This document shows positions 34,846 through 53,600 of a stretch of DNA of 64,000 nt, piece by piece. Each line of letters begins with the position of its first letter. Within the stretch, counting starts at the first letter, position 1. The notes below the pieces were generated by a model. It ran no database searches. It worked only from the letters and a program-made list of their open reading frames with translations, and was not told where the DNA came from. The stretch spans positions 62,001 to 126,000 of the forward strand of contig NZ_BLAD01000039.1 in assembly GCF_009687845.1 (NCBI RefSeq), in the 5' to 3' direction. A program made the translations under genes and the position numbers. Origin of the DNA: Acrocarpospora corrugata. GTDB taxonomy: Bacteria > Actinomycetota > Actinomycetes > Streptosporangiales > Streptosporangiaceae.

Positions 34846-36002
34846 AGCAACCGGAGTACCTGCGGGCGGTCCAGGCGTTCGCCCGCAGGGAACTGGTCGG
34901 CCAGGACGCCTACCTCGACTCGCTGGCCGAGGCCCCGCTCCCGCTGTACGAGCGGTTCGCCGACACCGGCCTGGCGAACTGGTGGGTGCCGAAGGAGCAC
35001 GGCGGCCCCGGCCTCAGCCTGGAGGAGAGCGTCCGGATCGTCGCCGAACTCGCCTACGCCGACGCGGGCGCCGCCTTCACCCTGTTCATCCCGGTCCTGA
35101 CGACCAGCATGCTCTCCTGGTACGGCTCCCCCGAACTCCGGGACCACTACCTGGGCAAGCTGGTCGCCGGGAACGGCTTCTGCGCCACGCTCGGCAGCGA
35201 GCACGCGGCCGGCAGCGAGCTGGCCCGGATCACCACGACCGCCAGGAGCGAAGGCGACCACATCGTCCTGAACGGGGAGAAGGCGTTCTCCACCAACGCC
35301 GACTTCGCCGAGTTCCTGGTGGTGATCGCCCGCGCCGAGGACGACCCGGCCGGCTACCTGGCCGTGCTGGTCCCCCGGGACACGCCGGGCGTCCGGATCG
35401 ACAGACGGTGGGACGTGCTGGGGCTGCGCTCCTCGGCGACCTACCAGGTGACGCTGGCCGACTGCCGGGTGCCGGCCGCCAACGTGCTGCGCGGCAACGG
35501 GCTGCGGCTGCTGGAGGTGGGCCTGAACGCCAGCCGCATCCTGATCGCCACGACCGCGCTCGGCATCTCCCGCCGGATCCGCGACGTGTGCCTGGAGTAC
35601 GGCAGGTCCAAGCAGGTCAAGGGCTCCGCGCTGGCCAACAACGCGGTGTTCGCGGCCAAGCTGGGCCAGTTCGAGGTGCAGATCGACGTGATGGCCAACC
35701 AGTGCCTGGCCGCGGCCCGCCGGTACGACGAGATCGCGGCCCGGCCCGACGCGGGCGAGGAGTTCCTCCGGGTGGGCACGCTGAAGGCGGCGCTCACCAC
35801 GAAGATGTTCTGCGGCCAGACCGGCTGGCAGATCGCCTCGGCCGCGTCGGAGATGTTCGGCGGCGTCGGGTACACCCACGACGCGGTGATCGGCAAGCTG
35901 CTGCGCGACGTGCGGTACGTGTCCATCGTGGAGGGCGGCGACGACGTGCTGCGGGACCTGGTGTTCAGCCGGTACGTGGTGCCGGTGTCGAAACGGTCGT
36001 GA
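34842..36002 (+). CDS. Acyl-CoA dehydrogenase family protein of the PKS operon
   Basis: 386 residues; GTG start in a GTGA overlap with the AT-less PKS gene. The ACAD fold shows an N-terminal helical part, [16 protein letters not shown] (FAD loop), [15 protein letters not shown] and a C-terminal [15 protein letters not shown] with the Glu at the catalytic position. It differs clearly from the FkbI-like protein at 38,460. Coupling to the PKS suggests it oxidises a carrier-bound intermediate, or an alternative acyl-ACP precursor. It could also take part in extender-unit synthesis. Its 3' end overlaps the convergent PPTase gene by 38 bp. Confidence 0.83.
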   Translation: MKQPEYLRAVQAFARRELVGQDAYLDSLAEAPLPLYERFADTGLANWWVPKEHGGPGLSLEESVRIVAELAYADAGAAFTLFIPVLTTSMLSWYGSPELRDHYLGKLVAGNGFCATLGSEHAAGSELARITTTARSEGDHIVLNGEKAFSTNADFAEFLVVIARAEDDPAGYLAVLVPRDTPGVRIDRRWDVLGLRSSATYQVTLADCRVPAANVLRGNGLRLLEVGLNASRILIATTALGISRRIRDVCLEYGRSKQVKGSALANNAVFAAKLGQFEVQIDVMANQCLAAARRYDEIAARPDAGEEFLRVGTLKAALTTKMFCGQTGWQIASAASEMFGGVGYTHDAVIGKLLRDVRYVSIVEGGDDVLRDLVFSRYVVPVSKRS

Positions 36003-36609
36003 CAGCGGTCGTAACGACGGCGCCCGCATAACCGGGCGCCACGTCCAGCCAGCGAAGGGAACGCGACGAACCCACCGTCGCGTTCCCTTCCGGCGTCACC
36101 AGCGTGTCCCGCAGGCCGGCCAGGCCGACCCCGACCGCTTTGACATACGCCTCCTTGGCACACCAGAACCGGAAATATCCCTCTACGGGGGACGCGGCCC
36201 GGGTCAGGTGGTCGACCTCGGCGGGCTGGTACAGGTGCCGGGCCATGGCCAGGTGGTCCAGGTTGTGGCGGACGCGCTCGACGTCGACGCCCACCCGCAG
36301 GCCCGGCGGAGCCACCCCGATCAGCGCCCACTCCTCCGAGCGCGACAGGTTGAAGTCGATCGGATGGCCGACCAGATACGGCCGGCCGTTGTCCTCCGCG
36401 CCGAACACCAGCCCGGCCGGCGGCACGCCGCCGAGCCGGCCGAGCACCGCGCGCAGGACGCCGTGCGCGACCGTGAAGCGGCGGCGCTCGACCGGGTCGG
36501 CCAGCGCCGCCGCACGGGCCCTTTCCTGGGCGGAAAGCAGCGGGGCCCACCTCGCGCCGTCAGGCCGATCGAGGTGAACCCGCCACACGCAGGGTTGCCT
36601 CACATCCAT
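35965..36609 (-). CDS. Sfp-type 4'-phosphopantetheinyl transferase
   Basis: 214 residues. GVDVERVR (Mg-binding Asp and Glu) and [16 protein letters not shown] (W-x-x-K-E-A-x-x-K) are the two hallmark motifs; [15 protein letters not shown] corresponds to the substrate-binding N-x-S-H-S strand. It installs the phosphopantetheine arm on the ACPs of the cluster, using CoA. The ATG overlaps the thioesterase end by 10 bp. Last gene of the leftward operon; its 3' end overlaps the convergent dehydrogenase gene and includes an 8-bp-stem hairpin. Confidence 0.92.
   Translation of the reverse strand: MDVRQPCVWRVHLDRPDGARWAPLLSAQERARAAALADPVERRRFTVAHGVLRAVLGRLGGVPPAGLVFGAEDNGRPYLVGHPIDFNLSRSEEWALIGVAPPGLRVGVDVERVRHNLDHLAMARHLYQPAEVDHLTRAASPVEGYFRFWCAKEAYVKAVGVGLAGLRDTLVTPEGNATVGSSRSLRWLDVAPGYAGAVVTTAVTTVSTPAPRTG
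36019..36040. terminator. Hairpin inside the 3' end of the PPTase gene
   Basis: GGCGCCCG at 36,019-36,026 pairs with CGGGCGCC at 36,033-36,040 around a CATAAC loop, 17 bp downstream of the rightward operon's last stop codon. It has no T-run. It could end or slow the rightward transcripts where the convergent operons meet, yet must be read through as coding sequence for the PPTase. Confidence 0.45.
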
Positions 36610-37391
36610 TTGAGCAGGGCTTTGGAGATGAGCTTGTGCGTCAGCGCGGCCTGCTCGAACACGGCGAAGTGGCCGCCGACGAACGGCTGGAGCTCGTACT
36701 CCTTGGTGGTCTGCTCGCCCCACGGCGTCACGGTCTCGGCTTTGATCCGGGAGTCGTCGGTGCTGGGCATGGCCGTGATGGGCAGGTTGAGCGGCTTCTC
36801 CTGGCGGTACTCGTAGGTCTCCTTGACGGTGAAGTCGGCGACCACGGCCGGGAGGATCATGTCCAGCACGCCGGGGTCGGCCAGCAGCCACTCCGGCGTG
36901 CCGCCCAGCTCACGGAGCATGGCCACCACCTCGGGCCTGCTCATCTGCCCGACCGGCTTGCCGTCCTCGTAGGCGAGCTGCGGGGCGACCGAGCCGGACA
37001 CGAACAGGTGCACCGGCGGCGGGCCGCCGCGGCGGCGGATCTCGCGGGCCAGCTCGAACACGACGAGCGCGCCGAGGCTGTGGCCGTACAGGGCGTATCT
37101 GCGGTCGACCGAGCCGAGCGAGACGTCGGCCAGGATGATCTCGGCCAGGTCGGCGACCAGCGGGCCCATCCGGTCGTAGGCGGGTTCCCTGAGCCTGCTG
37201 TCCCGGCCGGGGAGCTGCATCGGCTGGACGGCCACCCCGGGCAGGACGCGCTGCCAGCTCCGGTAGGTGGAGGCGGCGCCGCCGGCGTGCGGCAGGCAGT
37301 ACAGCGCGAGCGCGCCGGGGCCGGCCCCGGTCTGGCTCGCGAACGGCATCCAGCGGCCGATCAGATCGTCAACGCTCATCGCCAGCCCCAT
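36600..37391 (-). CDS. Type II (editing) thioesterase
   Basis: 263 residues from ATG 37391 (GGAG seven bases upstream; ATG 37379 also possible). CLPHAGGAAS near residue 32 is the hallmark N-terminal motif of type II thioesterases. The nucleophile is Ser in YGHSLGAL, an acid follows in the TPEWLLADP region or later, and the His is in FVGGHFAVFE. It removes stalled or wrong acyl groups from PKS ACPs. It is encoded between the extender-unit cassette and the PPTase. It is the only thioesterase seen for the cluster. Confidence 0.92.
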   Translation of the reverse strand: MGLAMSVDDLIGRWMPFASQTGAGPGALALYCLPHAGGAASTYRSWQRVLPGVAVQPMQLPGRDSRLREPAYDRMGPLVADLAEIILADVSLGSVDRRYALYGHSLGALVVFELAREIRRRGGPPPVHLFVSGSVAPQLAYEDGKPVGQMSRPEVVAMLRELGGTPEWLLADPGVLDMILPAVVADFTVKETYEYRQEKPLNLPITAMPSTDDSRIKAETVTPWGEQTTKEYELQPFVGGHFAVFEQAALTHKLISKALLKWM

Positions 37392-38460
37392 CGACGATCT
37401 CCAGGTGGACGTACGGCGGGGGCGGCTGGACAGTGGTCAGGTCGGCCTCCAGCACCACGTGCACGCCGTCCCTGCTGACCTCGCGGAACCCGGCGAAGGC
37501 GTAGGTGATCTGCATCATCCGGTTCCGGCCGGTCTCCACGAAGTCGGCCCGTACACGCGCGCCGGCCGCCTGGGCCAGCCGCATGATGTGGTTGAGCAGC
37601 ACCATGCCGACGCCGCGGGACATCACCCGGCAGGACATCAGCATCATGTTGAGCCGCCAGACCCGCTCGCCCTTCTCCACCAGGGCGAGGCCGATCTTGC
37701 CGTACCCGCCGAACCTGTCGGTCAGGGAGGCGACCAGCAGCAGGTGGCCGGGGGACTCGCGGAGCTCGTCCAGCTCCTCGTAGGAGTAGGTGCGGCCGGT
37801 CGAGTTGAGCTGGTTGGTGCGGACCGTCAGCTCCTCGGCCCGCTGCAGGTCGTCCCGTACGGCCGGGGCGATGGTGAACCGCATCTCCAGCCCGGCCAGG
37901 AACTCCTCGTTGGTGCCGACGAAGCCGGCCTCCAGCTCGTCCCTGGCGGCCTGGCCCTGGTACATGATGCGGCGCTGGGCGGACTCGTCGGTGACGAACC
38001 GGGGGATGAACTCCGGCCGGGCCAGCGCCTCCTCCAGGTCCAGGATGTCGACCAGGGTGACCTCGGGCAGGCTGTGGCCGACCTCGCCGCGCTCGAACTC
38101 CTGGTCGTCGATGAACGCGAACGCGTCCAGGCCCAGGTTGAGCGCCTTCGCGAGGCGCGCGATCGAGTCGGATTTGGCGTTCCAGTTGATCTGCGGGTGC
38201 AGGAACATGTCCTCGATGCCGAACTCGCGGAGTTTCTCCAGCGCGGCGTCGCGGTCGTTCTTGCTGGCGATCGAGTGCAGCACGCCCATCTGGTCGAGCC
38301 GGTGGATGTGCGCCACCACCGCGGGCCGCAGGGTGACGTCGCCGTCCTCCAGCAGCACGCCGTCCCAGAGGGTGTTGTCCAGGTCCCAGACCACGCACTT
38401 GATCCGGCCCCGAACCGGCTTCTCCGGGAGGACAAAGGGGGTTTCGTCGACCACGGTCAT
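37369..38460 (-). CDS. fkbH: FkbH-like HAD-family glyceryl-ACP loading protein
   Basis: 363 residues. The HAD nucleophile motif VVWDLDNTLWDGVLLEDG (about residues 22-39) and FIDDQEFER (acidic motif) lie in the N-terminal domain. A C-terminal acyltransferase-like domain has LVASLTDRFGGYGKIGLAL. FkbH proteins load 1,3-bisphosphoglycerate onto a stand-alone ACP as a glyceryl thioester, the first step to hydroxy- or methoxymalonyl-ACP. ATGA overlap with the dehydrogenase before it, and the thioesterase starts within its end. The adjacent ACP and two dehydrogenases complete the set up to hydroxymalonyl-ACP. Confidence 0.93.
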   Translation of the reverse strand: MTVVDETPFVLPEKPVRGRIKCVVWDLDNTLWDGVLLEDGDVTLRPAVVAHIHRLDQMGVLHSIASKNDRDAALEKLREFGIEDMFLHPQINWNAKSDSIARLAKALNLGLDAFAFIDDQEFERGEVGHSLPEVTLVDILDLEEALARPEFIPRFVTDESAQRRIMYQGQAARDELEAGFVGTNEEFLAGLEMRFTIAPAVRDDLQRAEELTVRTNQLNSTGRTYSYEELDELRESPGHLLLVASLTDRFGGYGKIGLALVEKGERVWRLNMMLMSCRVMSRGVGMVLLNHIMRLAQAAGARVRADFVETGRNRMMQITYAFAGFREVSRDGVHVVLEADLTTVQPPPPYVHLEIVDGAGDER

Positions 38461-39608
38461 CAGATGATCTCCCGTTCTGCCTGGCCAGCGATGGTGATCC
38501 GCTGGATCTCGTTGCTGCCTTCGATGATCTCCATCACCTTGGCGTCCCGGTACAGCCGCGCCACCGGGTAGTCGTGGCCGCATCCGTTCGCGCCGTGGAT
38601 CTGGACCGCCTCGGACGCGTGCCTGGCGGCGGCGGTGGAGGCGAAGTACTTCGCCACCCAGGTCGCCATGATCGTGGACGCCTCGCCGGCGTCCTTGAGC
38701 CGACCGGCCTCCGCGACGAGCAGGCGGGCCGCCCGCGCGTCGGTGACCATGTCGGAGAGCTTCGCCTGGATCAGCGGCAGCTCCTTGAGCAGCGTCCCGC
38801 CGACGGTGCGGCGGGACGCGTACGCGGCGCACGCCTCCAGCGCGGCCTGGATGATGCCGACGGAACCGGTCGCCACGCTGTAGCGGCCGAGGTCCAGGGT
38901 GCCGGTCAGCACCATGCCGGCGGTGAAACCGCTCGGGCCGAGCAGCGCGTCCGGGCCGAGCACGACGTCCCGGAAGGAGACCTCCGCGATCATCGACGCC
39001 CGGGTGCCGAGCATGTCCTCGATCGGGGCGACATCCACGCCGGGGCTGTTCCTGGGGACCAGGAACGCGCCGATGCTGGTGGCCGTGCGGGCGAACACCA
39101 GGAACAGGTCGGCCCGCTGGCCGTTGGTGATCCACTTCTTGACGCCGTTGAGCACCCACCCGCCGTTCTTGGCCACGACGTTGCTGGAGATCCCGGAGGC
39201 GTCACTGCCGGCGCCGGGCTCGGACAGGCAGAACGCGGCGAGCACGTCCCCCCGGCTGAGGGCCGGCGCCCACTGCTCGCGCTGGGCCGGGCTGCCCCAC
39301 CGCTGCACCGCCCACGACACCATCGTGTGCACGGTGAGCAGGCTGCGGACCGAGGAGCAGCCCCGGCCCACCTCCTCGTGGACCTCGCCGAGGGTGACCA
39401 GGTCCATTCCCGCGCCGCCCACCTCCGGGGGGAGGAAGGGGGCCCAGAGCCCGGCGGCGGTCATCCGCTCCAGCAGTTCCTCGGGCACCCGGCCCTGCCG
39501 GTCGTACGCGTCCGCGTACGGCACGATGTGCGTGTCGACGAACGCGCGGGCGGACTTCCGGTCGGTGACCCGAAGCGTGTCCGGCGCGCTCTCAGCCAGG
39601 ATCGCCAT
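38460..39608 (-). CDS. fkbI: FkbI-like acyl-CoA dehydrogenase (extender-unit cassette)
   Basis: 382 residues. FCLSEPGAGSDASG (FAD loop), WVLNGVKKWITNG and the C-terminal VMEIIEGSNEIQRI with the catalytic Glu identify an acyl-CoA dehydrogenase. In FK520- and ansamitocin-type cassettes such a protein oxidises the glyceryl-ACP derived intermediate toward 2-hydroxymalonyl-semialdehyde/malonyl-ACP together with FkbK. It lies between FkbH and the ACP, as in those cassettes. A second dehydrogenase at 34,842 could share this role, but gene position favours this one. Confidence 0.88.
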   Translation of the reverse strand: MAILAESAPDTLRVTDRKSARAFVDTHIVPYADAYDRQGRVPEELLERMTAAGLWAPFLPPEVGGAGMDLVTLGEVHEEVGRGCSSVRSLLTVHTMVSWAVQRWGSPAQREQWAPALSRGDVLAAFCLSEPGAGSDASGISSNVVAKNGGWVLNGVKKWITNGQRADLFLVFARTATSIGAFLVPRNSPGVDVAPIEDMLGTRASMIAEVSFRDVVLGPDALLGPSGFTAGMVLTGTLDLGRYSVATGSVGIIQAALEACAAYASRRTVGGTLLKELPLIQAKLSDMVTDARAARLLVAEAGRLKDAGEASTIMATWVAKYFASTAAARHASEAVQIHGANGCGHDYPVARLYRDAKVMEIIEGSNEIQRITIAGQAEREII

Positions 39609-39609
39609 G

Positions 39610-39858
39610 TCAGACCCGCGCGGGGGAAAGCCGGCCCACCAGCTCCGCCATGGTGTTGGCGGTCCGGAAGTTGTCGATCTTCAGCTCGTCGTTGGGGATG
39701 GCGATCGCGAACGTCTTCTCGATGAACATCACCAGCTCCATCGCGAACAGCGAGTTCACGAAACCCAGGGCGAAGATGTCCTGGGACTCGTCGATCTCCG
39801 CCTGCGGGTAACGGGAGCGGACGAAGTCGAGGATCTGGTCCTTGGTGCTGCCGGACAT
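39610..39858 (-). CDS. fkbJ: FkbJ-like discrete acyl carrier protein
   Basis: 82 residues. The phosphopantetheine site is Ser in GFVNSLFAMEL; the F-V-N-S-L form, in place of the usual G-x-D-S-L, is typical of FkbJ/Asm14-type carriers that hold the glyceryl and hydroxymalonyl unit. One base separates it from the dehydrogenase gene. It is the scaffold on which FkbH, FkbI and FkbK act. Confidence 0.92.
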   Translation of the reverse strand: MSGSTKDQILDFVRSRYPQAEIDESQDIFALGFVNSLFAMELVMFIEKTFAIAIPNDELKIDNFRTANTMAELVGRLSPARV

Positions 39859-39882
39859 GGCTGACTCCTTAAGGGGGTGCGC

Positions 39883-40728
39883 TTAGTTGGCGTAGGTGTA
39901 GAAACCGCGGCCCGACTTGCGGCCGTGCAGGCCCGCGTCGGTCATCTGCTTGAGCAGCGGGCAGGGGCGGTACTTGCTGTCGGCGTAGTGCTCGTAGAGC
40001 ACCTCGACGCTGTAGAGGATGGTGTCGACGCCGATCAGGTCGGCCGTCTCCAGCGGGCCCATCGGGTGGCCGAAACAGCTGCGGAACACCTCGTCGACGG
40101 ACTCGGCGGTGGCGACGCCCTCGTGCACGAGGAACGCGGCCTCGTTCACGGTGAGCATCAGGACCCGGTTGGACACGAAACCGCAGGCGTCCTTGACGTC
40201 GATCGCCTTCTTGCCCATGGCGGTCAGCAGGTCGCGGGTGCGCTCGACGGTCTCGGCGGTGGTGTGGAAGCCGGGGATCAGCTCGCAGGCCGGCTTGGCC
40301 GGGACCGGGTTCATGAAGTGCACCCCGACCACCTTGTCGGGGCGGCCGGTGACGGCGGCGACCTTGGTGATCGGGATCGCGGAGGTGTTGACGATGAAGA
40401 TGGTGTCGGGCCCGCAGACCGCGTCCATCGTCTCGTACACCGACCGCTTGACGTCCCAGTTCTCCGTCACGTTCTCGATGACGACGTCGGCCTTGGCGAC
40501 CGCCTCGGCGCCCACCGCGGTGGTGATCCGGGACAGCACGTCGTCGGGGTCCAGGGCCGGGCCGCCCATCAGGCGGCTCATCCTGGCGTTGCGCCAGATG
40601 GTGGCACGGGCCGCCGCGAGGATCTCCTCGTTGGTGTCCACCAGCACCACGTCGTGGCCGGTCTGGGCCAGGTTCTGGGCGACGCCGACTCCCATCACGC
40701 CAGCGCCCACTACACCGATTACCGTCAT
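39883..40728 (-). CDS. fkbK: FkbK-like 3-hydroxyacyl-CoA dehydrogenase
   Basis: 281 residues. VIGVVGAGVMGVGVAQ is the NAD Rossmann motif, VHFMNPVPAKPACELI carries the catalytic His, and CGFVSNRVLMLTVNEA is the conserved dimer/active-site helix of 3-hydroxybutyryl-CoA dehydrogenases. In the extender cassette it oxidises the glyceryl-ACP hydroxyl. GGAGAGG precedes the ATG. It starts 41 bp after the PKS gene at 40,770 and opens the cassette. Confidence 0.92.
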   Translation of the reverse strand: MTVIGVVGAGVMGVGVAQNLAQTGHDVVLVDTNEEILAAARATIWRNARMSRLMGGPALDPDDVLSRITTAVGAEAVAKADVVIENVTENWDVKRSVYETMDAVCGPDTIFIVNTSAIPITKVAAVTGRPDKVVGVHFMNPVPAKPACELIPGFHTTAETVERTRDLLTAMGKKAIDVKDACGFVSNRVLMLTVNEAAFLVHEGVATAESVDEVFRSCFGHPMGPLETADLIGVDTILYSVEVLYEHYADSKYRPCPLLKQMTDAGLHGRKSGRGFYTYAN

Positions 40729-40769
40729 GACCTCTCCGTTTCTCTGGTTTGTCGTGCTGTCGGTGGTGC

Positions 40770-50650
<9,881 letters not shown>

Positions 50651-50654
<4 letters not shown>

Positions 50655-53600
50655 TTCCGCGTCCCCGAGCGGGCGCGGCGGCGCCGCGACCCCCGTGCCG
50701 AGCTGGTGTCCAGGGCCTGGCGGGCGCCTTCCGCGGCGTCGCCGGCCACCGCCGAGGCGAATTCCGCCACGGTCGGGTGTTCGAACAGCACGGCGGGCGC
50801 GATCGGCACGCCGAGTTCCTTCTCGATGGCGAGCACCATGGCCATCCCGACCAGGGAGTTGCCGCCGAGGTCGAAGAACGGGTCGTGCACGCCGACCCGG
50901 TCGATGCCGAGGTAGGCGCCCCAGATTTCCGCGATGGCGGCCTCTGACTCGGTCCTGGGGGCGGCGTAGTCGGTGCGGAGTTCGGGGCGCGGGAAGCGCT
51001 CGCCGAGGGAGACGGCCGTGGCCGCGCCGACCAGCGCGTCGAGGTCGACCATGGCGGACCAGTCGCGGAGCACCTCGCGGAGCGGCTGCCGGACCGCGAG
51101 GACGCTGCCGTGCCCGCCGGCCACGATCCGGTCCAGGAGGGCGCAGCCGGCGTCGTCGGCGAAGCCGTACCGCTGGCGGTAGGCACGCACGCGTTCGGCC
51201 AGGGCGGTGGCGGATTTGAGGCTTTCGCTCTGCCAGTCGTCGTGCTGCCAGGGGCCCCAGGCGATCGACACGACTCGCGTGGTGGGGGCCGAGGCGGCGA
51301 GGGCCTCGCCGTACGCGTCCAGGACGGTGTTGGCGGCGCAGTAGTCGGCCTCGCCGATGCCGCCGAACGCGGTGACGGCGGAGGAGTACAGGACGAGCAG
51401 TTCCGGCCGCAGGTCGGCGGGGGTGCCCGCGCCGACCAGTTCGGCCAGCGGGCCCATCGCGAGCATCTTCGGCGCCAGTACGGCTCCCGCGTCCGCGAGC
51501 GACCTGCGCTGCGCCATCCCGCCGGCGGGGAGGCCGGCGGCGTGGACGACGCCGGTGAGCGTGCCGAAGTGCTCGCGGCAGCCGTCCAGCGCGGCCCGCA
51601 GCTCGGCGGGGACACCGGCGTCGGCGGCGAGCAGCAGCACCTCGGCGCCGGCGGCCTCCAGTTCGGCGATGTCCCGCAGGCTGCGCCCGGCCTTGCTGTC
51701 GGGGTCGGTCCCGGCGTCGCGGGACAGCGCGGTCCTGCCGACCAGCGCGAGCCTGCGCACCCCGGCTCGGACCAGGTGCCTGGCCAGCGCCATCCCGAGC
51801 CCGCGGGCGCCGCCGGTGATCAGGTACACCCCGTCGGCCCGCCACGGCACCGGCGGATCGGGGACCTCGGGCACCTCGCCCCAGCCGCGCAGCCAGCGCC
51901 GGCCGCGCCGCCAGCCGGACACCCGGTCGTGGGGGGCGGCGGCGTCGTCGCGATCGGCGTCAAGCAAGAGCTCCCGGCCGATCTGCGCGGCGGCGTCGCC
52001 GTCGGCCCTCGGGTCGGGGTCGAGGTCGACGCCGGTCCAGTCCAGGCCCGCGTACTCGTGCCGGACCGCGCGCCCCAGCCCGTGCGTCACGGCCCGGTAC
52101 GGAGCCGTCGCGTCGTCCCCGAGGATCTCGGCGGCCCCCCGGGTGACGGTCAGCAGCCGCACCCCCCGCTGGGCGGGCAGGTCGCCGAGTGCCTGGACGG
52201 CCAGCAGCAGACTGTCGAAGCCATGCCCGACGGCCGCACGAAGCTCCTCGTCGGAGGGGTGGCCGGAACCGGTGGCGGCGGGGACGGCGGTGGCGGCGAG
52301 GACGGGGGTGGCGGCGGTGGCCGTGGCCGTGGCCGTGGCGAGCAGGCTCCACAGGTGGGCCACCCGCACCGGCCCGTCCCCACCGGCGGCGGCGAATACC
52401 TCGGCGTAGTGCGCGGGGTCGCGGGGGTCGATGACCAGGCGGCGTCCTTCGCGGCGGAGCGCGGTTCCCGCGACCACTTCCAGCACCGGCGTCCCCGCGG
52501 CGGCGGCGCGGTCGGCGAGCGCCGTACCGATGCCGTCCGCGTCGGCGAACACGATCAGCGGCCCGTCCAGCCGCAGCTCGGCGGGTGCGGCGCCGCGCGC
52601 CGGGTCCTGCTGCCAGGCGGGCGCGAAGCAGAGGTCCGCGGGCTCGGCCGGCTGGGCGGCCGGCACCGGCGGCTGGCCGCCGTCAACGAGTTCGGGCCAG
52701 TATCGGGTCCGCTGGAACGGGTACGTAGGCAGGCTGACGATGCGGCCGGGACCCGGCTGGACGCGCTCCCAGTGCACGCTCGCGCCGCGCTCCCACAGCC
52801 GGGAGCAGGTCTCCAGCAGTTCGACCCTGGCGTCGCGCGGCTCCCCGCCGGCCCAGCTGGGCGACAGCGTGCCGAGGACCGCGACGCCGGACCCGCCGTC
52901 GAGGTTCTGCCGCACCAGGCCGCCGAGCGTCTGCCCCGCGCCGAGCTCGACGAACACGTCGATGTCCTGCTCGACGCAGTGCCGGACCGCGTCCGCGAAC
53001 CTGACCGTGCCGACCAGCTGATCGGCCCAGTACGCGCTGCTGGTGGCCTGTTCCGCGGTCATCGGCAGCCCGGTGAGGTTGCACACGATCGTGGTGACGG
53101 GGGCCTGCCGGGGCACCGAGTCGATCAGCGCGGCCAGTTTCTCCCGCGCGGGTTCGAGCAGCGAGGAGTGGAAGGCGTGCGCCGATCGCAACGGGCGGCA
53201 GGCGATGCCGTCGCCCAGCAGCCTGGCGGTGACGGCGTCGATCTCGGCGGGCAGGCCGCTGAGCACGGTCATCGTCGGGCCGTTCAGCGCGGCGACGTCG
53301 ACGTCGGCGCCGAGGAAGGCCCGGACCCGGTCCGCGTCGGCGGCGACCGCGACCATCTTGCCGGTCGGGGCTGAGCTGATCAGGCGGGCGCGTTCGGTGA
53401 CGACGCGGAGGGCGTCCTCCAGGGTGAACACCCCGGCCAGCGTGGCGGCGACGTACTCGCCGAGGCTGTAGCCGAGCAAGGCGTCGGGGCGGACGCCTCG
53501 GTGTGCGAGCAGCTGGGCCAGCGCGTACTCGACGGTGAACAGGAACGGGTGGGAGAACCTGGCGTGCTCCAGCGGGTCGCCGGCCGCCGTGGGCGTGGCC

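Noticed and set aside
37369-39858. FkbH plus ACP as a tetronate (glyceryl-ACP) system
   Set aside because: Tetronate sets carry a FabH-like ketosynthase and an E2-like acyltransferase; here the partners are an acyl-CoA dehydrogenase and a hydroxyacyl dehydrogenase, the hydroxy/methoxymalonyl set.
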